Shown here one piece after another: positions 12,001 through 23,553 of a DNA stretch of 64,000 bases. Made by a program: the position numbers and the translations under genes. The notes below the pieces were generated by a model. That model did not search any database and had not been told where the DNA came from. It was given only the letters and a program-made list of their open reading frames with translations. The DNA is from Sorex araneus (lineage: Eukaryota > Chordata > Mammalia > Eulipotyphla > Soricidae). The stretch's first letter is position 1. Each line of letters begins with the position of its first letter. The DNA lies in assembly GCF_027595985.1 (NCBI RefSeq), contig NC_073303.1, forward strand, positions 365,466,017-365,530,016, in the 5' to 3' direction.

Positions 12001-15000
12001 CTGCCCGCCCCAGCCCCAGGCCCAGACCCCCTCAGGGCCTTTCTTCCAATTCATTTAGTTTAATTCCAACGCAGTAACGCACATTCTGGGGGGCGGGGGC
12101 CTTCCCCGCCACTTTCTCCAGAAAGTCGAACCCAAGAACAGCCAAGGCTCTGCGTGAGCTTCCAGGGCGCACACCCTCGGTGGCCACCTCGGGGCCCCGG
12201 CCAACCGCTTCGAGCATGACAGCCACGCGCAGGGGCCTAGGGAGGGAGCCCACCTCGCCAAACTCATAGAACGTCCCGTCCTCTTTCTTAATGTTGTGCT
12301 CTTTCAGCCACACGATGGCATCCGAGTAGTTCATCCGCTTGAAAGGCCGTTTGGGAGGCTTGAAGTTCTAAGAGTAGGAGAGACAAGGATAAGTATCACC
12401 ATTAACGTTCAGGTTGCCCTTTGAAGACAAAACACTTTTTTTTTGTTTGCTTTTTTTTTTTTTTTTTTTGCAAATGCCCTACCTGCTATGCTATCACTCC
12501 AGCCCCCGACAAACATCACTTTAAGAACAACAAAAAATTTCTGGTTTTGGCCTAGAAAAACAAAGTAGTCACTCATTGCTAAAATAGGTAAGTTCTTGGG
12601 GCTGGAGCGATAGCACAGCGGGTAGGGCGTTTGCCTTGCACGCGGCCGACCCGGGTTCCATTCCCAGCATCCCATATGGTCCCCTGAGCACCGCCAGGGA
12701 TAATTCCTGAGTGCAGAGCCAGGAGTAAGCCCTGTGTAGAGCCAGGTGTGACCCAAAAAGCAAAAAAATAATAATAATAAATTAAAAAAATAAAATAAAA
12801 TAGGTAAGTTCAGGAAGGAAGGGCCCATGCAGATCACTTGACTTCACAGCCTAAGATCTTAGAAAACGACCAACAAAAGGAGCCCAAAGCAGGCAGGAAG
12901 AAAGAAGTAATAAAACTGAGAGCAGAAATCAACGAGCTGTATTGCCCCCAAATAAAGATAAATAAGAAGGAAAACATGAGCTGCGCCCCGTGTAAATTAA
13001 AATACTATGCAGACAGCGGCTGGGGAGAGTTCAACCTCTGAGCACAAGCAGGAGCCCCAAGCTGGTCCTCGCACCTGTGCAGGGTCCTGCAAGCGTCTGC
13101 CAAGAGCGACCCTGACACAGGGCCGGGAGGAGCCCCTGAGCACCGCTGTGTGGCCGCTGTGTGGCCGCACACACCGAAAACAACTCAGATACTATGAAAC
13201 GAACATCAGTGGCTCAGGCCAGACGCTTAGGGCTTGGGAAAACCTGGGAAGCGGGTTCTGGCCGGACCCGGTGGCTCTGCCTGTAGGGGGCGCCCTCGAC
13301 CCCGGCACCTGCGCCTACCGGGTTGAGGTCGTAGACGATGCTGGCCGCGGGTGACTTCAGCACTCGGTCCACCACATCACACACCAAGTCCTCCAGCCGG
13401 CTCAGGAGGTCCTCGAAGGTGAGGAAGGGGCACTCGGCCTCCACGTGCGTGTACCTGGACAGATGCCCGCTCAGCTGTGCCGCCTCCCAGCCCGCCCACC
13501 ACCCCCCTGGGCACGCCCTTCCCCGGGGGCCAGTTCCCGCCGGGACACAGGACCAGGATTGGCCCACAGACCTCTTGGCTAAAGCCCAAGAGGCAAAACG
13601 CCAGCAGCCTGCTAACGCCCACCCCTCCCGGGGCCCAAGGCCACGACGCTGCCTCCCAAGGACACAGGGCCCTGCCGTGGACACGGCCTCTCCAGTGCTG
13701 AACCGCGTCAAGGACAGGGGCCCGGGGGTGGCGCGTACTCGGCCAGGTGCCTCCGCGTGCGGGACTGCTCGGCGCGGTAGGACTGCGCGATGCAGAACAC
13801 GTCGCCCAGCGCGGGCAGGCAGGTCTCCAGGTAGAGCTGCGAGGACTGCGTCAGGAACGCCTCCTCCCCGAAGTAGTCCAGCTTGAAGAGCGTCGCGCCG
13901 CCCTCCACCTGCGTCTGCACCAACGTGGGTGGCGTGACCTGCGCAGAGCCCGGGGACAACAAGGGCGCCGCCGTGAGCACGACGGGCCGGGTCGGGCCGG
14001 GCCGGGGAGCCGGTGCAGGCGGGCGGGGAGGCCGCCGCCCACGCCCCGGGAGGAAGCACGCACCTCACAGTAGCCCCTGTCAAAGAAGTGGTCGCGGAAG
14101 CACCGCGTGACCACGGAGCGCGCGCGGAGGATCTTGGACATGTTCTCGCCGCGGATCATCATGTGCCTGTTGTTGAGCTGCACGTCCACGTCCGACTCCT
14201 CATTGATCAGGTTGTCGGCCCCGCCGGCGGGGGCCAGGCCCAGCAGCTCCCAGAAGTCACAGCTCAGCTCGTGCCCCCCTGGAGCCTGCGGGAGTCAGAG
14301 GCCAGGGGAGGGAGGGGAGGGCGGACACACGCCCCGTTATTGTTCTGTTCGGGCGTCAGGGCCACACCCCGAGCTGCTCGTGGCTTTCACCCTACGCTCT
14401 GGGATCACTCTGGGCTCGGTGCTCAGGGGGCCCGACGCGGCGCCAGGGAACACACAGGCTGGCGGCATGCGGGGCGGGCAGGCGCCCTCCCTCCTGTGCT
14501 GTCCCCCAGCCCAAACCAACATCCCTGTACACTTTCAGTCAATCCACGGTTTTGGTAAGCCGAGATTCCACGGAGCCTCGCCATCACTACCCGACACTTC
14601 TCTAAACAAAGACCCCAAATTCAAATGTTAAGTTTTCACATAGTTTTCAGGACACACACACTTGAAAAACAGAGAAGCAGAGGGGCCAGAGAGAGAGTAG
14701 CGGGTAAGGTGCTGGCCTTGCACGTGGCCAAGCCAGACTCGATCTCCAGCCTCCCGTATGGTCCCCTGAGCACTGCCAGGAGTGATCCCAGAGCACACAG
14801 CCAAAACACAGTTTGTGTTTGGCTCAAAAAAACCCAAAACCGACAAAACAGAAAGGCATATGCTCTGAACGCAGGCAGCCCCAGCCTGATCACCAGCACT
14901 GGCATGACACGGTCCCCAGAACAGTGCAGGGAGCACCCTACCCTGAGGATGGGGTATGGCACCAAACTCACCTGCCCCACTAAGAAAAATAAATAAAATT

Positions 15001-17061
15001 TAAAAATTTTTTAAAAAATCATCAAAACAGAAATAAACACAAACTAGAAAACAAACCATAAGCCCACAATGTGGAAGCACCACACAGCTGCAAACAACTG
15101 AACCATCTGGTACATCGACTCACTTAGAGTCACCGGGCCAGAGCGGGAGTACAGTGGGTAGGGTGCTCGCCGGGTACCTCGGCTGGCCCGGTTCCATCCT
15201 CAGCACCATCTCTGATCCCCTGAGCCCAGCGGGAGTAAGCCCTGAGCACTGCCGGGTGTTTCCAAGCCAAACAAAACTCGATTTCCCGCCAGGTTCTGCG
15301 GTCCCCAAGTTTCTCTTTGGAAACTGCACTCAGGTTGGCTGCCGCACCCACAGCCCAGACGCTGCCCAGTGCCATCAGCACTGCACCAAGGACCAGCAAC
15401 CCCACCTGCAAGCCCGTCTCCAGCAGGGGAGAGTGAGGCCAGCCTGAATCAGAAGGGCCTTTCGACATGAACTTGGAACAACTCATCAGTGTTTCATGTC
15501 TACTGGGGACTTCTGGTGGACAGTGTCTTAGGCGTGGGTGTTCCTTTCTGAAGGGGGAGAAGGGACCATTCCCAGACAAAGCCCCTGGGGGCTCCTCCAT
15601 GGACAGTCTGAGTTCCAGCCCCAAGGGTCATGTCGCCGCCCACATTTATTCTCATTCTCAGCCAACGAATATGTTGTTCAAAACCTCATGGCAGTTTCTC
15701 GAACAGGGATTGCCAGTATACAGTGTGCCCGACCGAGGGGGAAAGGACAGCTCTGATAATCCACTACGTGAAACTACTGGGGAGGGGGAGGCTTCCCGAT
15801 ACCATTTGGAAAGTTCCAGCTTTAAACCACTGTTCTTGTCTAAAACTGGGGGGGGCTGGGGGTCCCACCTGGCAGTGCTCAGGAGCCTCACCTGCCAGTG
15901 CTCAGGGGTAACACGTGGATCTGTGAACATAAGTTTTTTCTGAATAGGAGGCTATTTTTATTTGCAAATAAATCAAAAATCCACACAGCATTTGTATCCA
16001 CACCACTGGTTCTAGGACGGTGTAGGATGGTCTCGGGCGACCGTCTGGGAATTCTGGAAGGCTGGCAGTGCCTGAGTTCGCCACTAATATTTCACCGGAA
16101 AAAGAGAAGGTACGGGCTGGAGCGACAGCACGGCACATAAGCACAGCTTGCATGCAGCAGACCGAGGCTCGACTGCCGGCCACCCCTACGGTTCCCTGGG
16201 CCTCGCCAGGAGTGATCCCTAAGTGCAGAGCCACGAGGAACCTGAGCATCTCAGGGTATGCCCCTGCCCCCACAAACCCCCCCCCCCCAAAAAAAGAAAG
16301 AAAAAAGAAAAACCACACTAAATTGAACCAGTTCAGTATTCTTGTCTAGAGGACAGATATACCGCAAGTGCCAATGAAGAGAGTGGAACCCCCAAATCTG
16401 ACCAGTGAGGCTCTCCAGACACTCACCTGCTTGCCCTTGGGGGTGAGATTCAGCGTCCCATACACTGCCACGCTGCTCTCCGTGGACAAGACCACCCCAT
16501 TGTAACACTGACACTGTGAAAAAAATCAAAGCACAAAAACTTACAGTTACATCAAGCTGCTCTAGCCTGAGGAGGCCACAGAATTAGTTACAAACAAGCA
16601 ACCTGCTCTGCCGGTCCAGGAAGGAGAGAGCCACCCTGTTTTGTTGAGGGGTCACTCCCAGAAGTACTTGGGGGCCTGTGGGTGCTGGGGACAGAAGCTG
16701 GGCCTCCAGCAGGCAAAGCACACGTGTCAGCCCTCCGAGAGCCAGCTGCCAGGATCCTGGCTATCCATTTTCATTAATCAAAAGCTATTTTTAAAGAAGA
16801 TTTCGCTCTCTAGAAGCATACACAAGTATGAAAATATATGCTTTACAGACATACATACATATACATGATAAGGCCACGTTGCTTGAAAATACCTGGACAA
16901 GGGGGCTCTAGCACAGCAGGTAGGGCGTTTGCCTTGCACGCGACTGACCCGGGTTCGATTCCCAGCATCCCATATGGTTCCCTGAGCACCACCAGGGGTA
17001 AGTCCTAAGTGCAGAGCCAGGAGTAACCCCAGTGCACTGCCAGGTGTGACCCAAAAAAGCA

Positions 17062-17093
<32 letters not shown>

Positions 17094-18931
17094 GTTAAAA
17101 AAAAAAAAAACCCTGGACAGGCCTGAGATGCCATTAGAATCACCTTAGCTGTGGGGCTGGAGCGATAGCACAGTGGGTAGGGTGTTTGCCTTGCATGTGG
17201 CTGACCCGGGTTCGATTCCCAGCATCCCATATGGTCCCCTGAGCACCGCCAGGAGTAACTCCTGAGTGCAAAGCCAGGAGTAACCCCTGTGCATCGCCGG
17301 GTCAGACCCCAAAAAAAAGCAAAAAAAAAAAAAAAAATCACCTTAGCTGAGTGGTATGGCACTGGCCTTTCACACATAAAGCCCTGGGTTATGATCCTGG
17401 CACCACAAACACAAAGAAGGGCCGGAGAGACAGCTGACAGGCCGCGTGTGTGCCCTGCACTCAGGAGACAGAGAGTTGACCCCCCCACCTGACCGGTTCA
17501 CTGCAGGCCACTGCGGTGCCTGCCAGAAGCAGGTGACCTGCACAGGAGGGCTCGTGGTCCCAGCGGTCACCACCCCACTGTCTGTGGATGCGGGGGTCTG
17601 CAGAAACTTCCAGCCAGTGGGCATATATTAATAGGTTCAAGACCCTTAACAGGTGGTCTGCCTGCGTACAAGCTCCCGTGAGGGGGCTGGGAGACAGTGC
17701 AGGGGGTGAGGTGCCTGCCTTACACACTGCCCACCCAGGTTTGGCGCCTGGCACCTAAGTGACCCCCAAAGACGCCAGGAGTGAACCCTGAGCACAGCAC
17801 CAGGAGTAAGTCCTAAGCACTGCCAGTTCCAGCCCATAAAACAAAAACAATTTTATTTTACAATGTTAGATTAAAAAATTACTTTGTAATATTTTTGTAA
17901 ATACTGTCACTGTCATCCCATTGTTCATCGATTTGCTCGAGAGGGCACCAGTAATGTCTCCATTGTGAGACTTGTTACTGTTTTTGGCTTATCAAATATG
18001 CCACGGGTAGCTTGCCAGGCTCTACCGTGCAGGTGGGATACTCTCGGTAGCTTGTCGGGCTCTCCGAGAGGGACGGAGGAATCAAACCCAGGTCAGCCGC
18101 GTGCAAGGCAAATGCCCTACCCGCTGTGCTATCGCTCTAGTCCTTATATAGTTGTCCTTAATAGTTATAAATACTATTATTAGTAATGTCTATTTCTGCC
18201 TTAATGTGGTTTGCAAAATATTTATGCTATCTTCATGGATCCAGGGGTGGAAAAAAGGTTGAAAAACAGTTTTTAAGTTGCCTTCCATTTTCTATGTTGA
18301 AGCTTTCTGTATTTGCCATTTAAAGAAGTACATAAGTCTCAAAACTTCCAAAAAACATTACTGAAAAAAACTCAAAATGTTCAGTCTAAAGTGAAATACT
18401 TACCAAATCATCAGACAAGACACACTGAAGATAACCTGTACCATCCCGCAGCACCAGAAACATCAAGTTCTTCCCTGAAAACAAGAAAGAGGTATTTGTC
18501 CAAACTGTTCTCAAAGTATTTCCTAATTTAACCTAGAAAGGAAGCTCCAAGGTTAAACGTTGAAAGTTCAGCAGCCCCCGCCAGCCCCTTCCCTTGAAAC
18601 ACCCGATGGCTGAGCCCAGCGCTACAGCACAGCAGGCAGGGCGCACGGCCAACATGGGTTCGACCCCTAGCACCCCATATGGTTCCCTAAGCCCCATCAG
18701 GAGTGATTCCTGAGAGCAGAGCAAGGAATAAGTCCTGAGCAGGGCGGGTGTGGCCCCAAAACAAAACACAAGAAAGATCTGCCAGAAGCATTACTGCACA
18801 GAATCTGCAGCATTTCACTTCCTCGAATGTCCAAATCTGAAATGATCGCTCTCACCCACATAATCATGGAGAAACAGCAGCAACTGGCGTGGAGGGCTCA
18901 CGCCTTGCACAGGACAGGTGCATGGGTGTGC

Positions 18932-18968
<37 letters not shown>

Positions 18969-19506
18969 TCCCGGCTCCAGAACCTTCTGGGCCCGGGACA
19001 CCATTCTGGAGCAGGCGTGCACTCACTCTGCACGTGGCCTGACCTGGGCTCGCTCTCCAGCCCCACGAGCCCCGGCAGCACTGGGAGTGGCCCCTGAGCA
19101 CTGTCAGGTGGGGCCCCCAAACACAGCCCACCTTTATGTCGTGATCTGGCAGCTTATTTCTGTGCTCTGGAAATGTGGTTCGCAAGGGTTTGATCCCCGA
19201 CACACCACGAGCGATCACTGAGAGCCGGGCGGGACACATCTGCCTCAGGAGCCAGCGCCTGCCGAGGGTGGCCCCAAACCTCTCCACTGATGTCTACGGG
19301 GAGTTTGGGGGTGTTCCCGGGTCACAACCCAACAGGAACGCTCTCCCTGCAGATGGGAGGCAGGGAGGGTCACTGCACTCGGTGGGAGTGACAGGGACCC
19401 CCTCAGCTCATCAGGGCCTGACCGCATTTTACTAAAGACTTGAAAATCTCTTACAGTAATGCACACATGAGATAACGCAAGGAGAAAGCGAAAACTAAAA
19501 CCTCAG

Positions 19507-19591
<85 letters not shown>

Positions 19592-22500
19592 ATGAGGGAG
19601 GATCAGATGCCAATATGCTAATTAGGCAAGTCAGGGTTGCTTCCAGAGAGAGAATTAGAGTAATTAGCTAAGAAATTTAGGACGTGGGGGAAAAAAAAGG
19701 GAAGGAATTTAGGATGTGCGTTACCTTGCCTGCGCAGCCGGTGCACCCAGCCGAACACCTTGACTCTCTGGCCTCTGTAGCCCTCCAGAGAATGGATCTT
19801 CACCTGTACGTCAGAAGAAATGACACCGGACTGATGGAGCCCTTCACCACAGACCAATGTCCCCACTGGATGGCCACACAACACAAAACGCTAAAATTCA
19901 CGGCAGTGAAAAGATACAGTCGCTCTTGCACCTGTGGGCCACGACCAAAAGACCTCGGCCCAAAGGCCTGGTTCCCAAAATACCCGGTTTTCCTATGAGG
20001 AACACCCCAGAATTTCAGAGACTGTCTTGGAAAAAAAAAAAAAACAACAACAAATTTGAGAATCAACAAATTTACTTCAGCAGTCACCCCACGGAAGCCC
20101 TTCCCCAGCCTCCCCGCCCCTAATATTGTGGAAAGGGAGCAGGGTGGTCACTGTGTGTGTGTGTGTGTGTGATGGGGGGTGGGGGGAAAGGAAGGAGGTA
20201 TAGCAGACAAGATGACAGGGGGAGTGCAGCCGGGTGGACAGCTTCACTGGTCTGCTGGTGAACAGGAGTCCAGTTTCATTAAATCACAATTTTGACTGCA
20301 ATGAAAGGGTTCAGAAGATCCTGGACTCTGACCCACTGTAGCAAGGACCCGGATGCTGGGGGAGGGGGCTGTGCCGACACGTGGGAGCCGGGCACCCGGT
20401 CTGCCAGCTTCTACCCGAGAAGGACTCTGCCCGACATAGAACTGTAAACCTTTAGGACACAAGGAAGCCCGGGGCGCATCAGCCTAACCCTAAGGCCCTT
20501 CTCATCATCCCTCCTAAAAGGAAAGCAGGAGAGCCGGGCCCAGGAACAGAGCCCAGGAATAACAAGCCCAGCGCGCGCCCAGGGCACACGTGTGGGACCC
20601 CAAGTACCACGCCCGCCCCACTGCACGCATCTCACATACACATGTCGGCTCTGGAAGGCTTGGATCGTTTTTAATGGTGATCTTCTTTGCTTCCTCCAGG
20701 TTCTTTTCTCTTCGCAGATTGTCTTCAGCCTAATTTTACAGACAGGGCAACATGGTAGCGTGGTTAACTTTTGGTGTTATTTTTTGGTCTGGTTTTGAGG
20801 GTCACCCTTTCTTTTTTTTTTTTCTTTTGCTTTTTGGATTACACCCAGCGATGCTCAGGGGTTACTCTCGCCTTTGCACTCAAGAATTATTCCTGGCGGT
20901 GCTTGGGGGACCATATGGGATGCCGGGGATCGAACCTGGGTTGGCCACATGCAAGGCAAATGCCCTCCCCGCTGTGCTATAGCTCCTGTCCCTCAAGAGT
21001 CACTCGTGGAAGGGGACCATGTCATGACTGGGATCAAAACTAGAACTCCAGGTTGTTCCAGCCCTTCGGGTCCCCTCCCCAGAGGTGTTCCAGGGCCCAG
21101 GGGCCACTTCTGACCTGGCCTTGTGGGTCTAAGGGATTGGCACTTGGGCCCCCAGAAGTGATGTTCCTGGGGTTGGGAGGGGGGGGGTCACTGGGGCTAA
21201 TACGGTGGTGCTCAGGATTCAACTCGGGCCTCACAATGCAAGCTGAGCTCCACCGCCCCGAACTACCCCCCAGGCCCACGTCTTGCGTTTTTAGCTCCAG
21301 GAAGGTCAGAGGCACTTCTCACCTCCTTCTTCTCCCGCGATTCACTCTTCATTTGCTCCCTGTGCCACAGTTTCTTGATGTTCTTCATCTGTGACTTAGA
21401 AATGATGTCCCACCGCTAGGGGGAGACACGAGACAGACACTTAGTTTTTCCCAACATCCATGTTCAGATAAAAATGGATCTATCACACCCAGTATGTCAA
21501 GTGTGTCTCTGGTCCTACCTCATTTTCTTTTTGCGAATCTACGTAAATGGTAGGAAACGGTTCTTTTCCTACTGTCATCAGGGCCTGGAAGGGGGAGGGA
21601 AGGGAAATTTCTTTAGTACTGTGCAGTATTTCGAATCAGAGCAAGGCACTTATTCAATCCACAAATTCAATCACTTAGGAGACAATCAAGTACAAGAAGA
21701 AAATGTAAGAATCCCCATGCTCAAAATTTTACCTGCCTGGTTGAAATACTAAGACTATTTAAAAAAAAAAAAGTAGAAGCACTCAGACCCTTTCCCAAAG
21801 GTTTCCAGTAATTATGGTGACTCAGAAGGTAGTTTCCTGGCAAGGTTTTTTTTTTTTTTTCTTTTTGGGTCACACCTGGCGATGCACAGGGGTTACTCCT
21901 GGCTCTGCACTCAGGAATTACTCCTGGTGGTGCTCAGGGGACCCTATGGAATGCTGGGAACAGAACCTGGGTCGACTGCATACAAGGCAAACACCCTTCC
22001 CGCTGTGCTATCACTCCAGCCCCCCCACCCCCGCAAGGTTTTAAGTGAGCAAAGAAACCCAAGTCTCCAAATCTTTCTACTGAGAAAGAAAAAACAAAAA
22101 ACAAAAAAACCCAAACAAACAAAAACACCAAAACAGTAACATAGTGAAATATATCAAAGGCAAAGTTTCACTTAACTTTTTTATTTTTCCTTAGGTCTCT
22201 GTATCTTTCCTTCTCTTCCTTTTCTTTTTTTTAACCAATACTAGGACACATCAGGTAGCGCCATGATTTTGTACAACAAAGAGATACTGATGAACTGCTT
22301 CAAATGTTCCTACACATTTTCTCCCATTACTGTTAACCAAGAAATGTAAATAACTCCTCTCCAGTTGTAAGCTCTGAAACTTATTAACCTAAGTTTCCTA
22401 AGGCGAGCTGCCAGACCTGACAAATACTTCTGCCAACATTAATTCCAACTCAGATTGCTACAGAGTAAGAAATTGCAATACTTTAAGAACATCCCAGAAT

Positions 22501-23509
22501 TCACCTTTTTTTTTTTAAATGCTTTTTGGGTCACACCCGGTGATGCACAGGGGTCACTCCTGGCTCTGCACTCAGGAATTACCCCTGGCGGTGCTCAGGG
22601 GACCATATGGGATGCTGGGGATCGAACCCAGGTCTGCCGCGTGCAAGGCAAACGCCCTACCCGCTGAGCTATCACTCCAGCCCCCAGAATTCACCTTTTA
22701 TACGCATCTTAAACCATGACCTGGGTGCTGCTCAAGCATTCGGGTTCCCCCGCCCCGGGCAGTCAGTACTGATGCCTCCTTAAGCCTGAAATCCAACCCC
22801 AAACTAGAATTCCTGAGCCCAAGCAGCTTGTTACAGAGCCTTGGTGCAACCACCACCCGAGTCCCTGATGGTTCCGGGGGGTCAGCAAAGCCGGGAAGAG
22901 AAAGAGTTCCCTTAAATGCGAAAAAGTGAGCGACGCACCAAAGCAGACAGCGCTGACAGGCAAGAGAAGAGGAGGTTCCCAAAGACGGGCCTCGATGGTA
23001 ACCCACACGAATGGTGCAGCTGGCACAAAAGGGGGCGGGGCAGGCAGGGAAGACGGGAAACCGGATGTGGGCCAAAACTACCCCGGCCCTGGCCAAGGAG
23101 GGCACAGGGTGTGTTCCTCAAGGCAGCCGGAAACACTTGAGGTCTTGCTGGGGCTTTGGTGTTGTTGGTCGGGAGGGGCCCAGGCACTGTGGTACTCCTG
23201 GCATTGGGTTTAGGGACCATATGGGTACCAGGGATCAAACCTGGGCCAGCCTTGTGCAAGACAAGCACCCTACCCGCAATACTACAGCTCTCCCTGGTGT
23301 CGGGGGCCCCACGGGTGGCTTATGTGAAGCGGGGAGGAGAGAGACGGTCACTTTCTCCCCATCTGTCTCGGCCACTGGGACCCAGGGTTACTGGGTTCTT
23401 GTCTCACCTCTCAGAAAGGGGTTTCAGGAGTAGACAAGCATCGAAGTAAATAGACTTTATTTGGAGGGTTTCTGAAGGTATGGAGGGGGAGAGGGGGAGA
23501 GCGAGAGAG

Positions 23510-23553
<44 letters not shown>

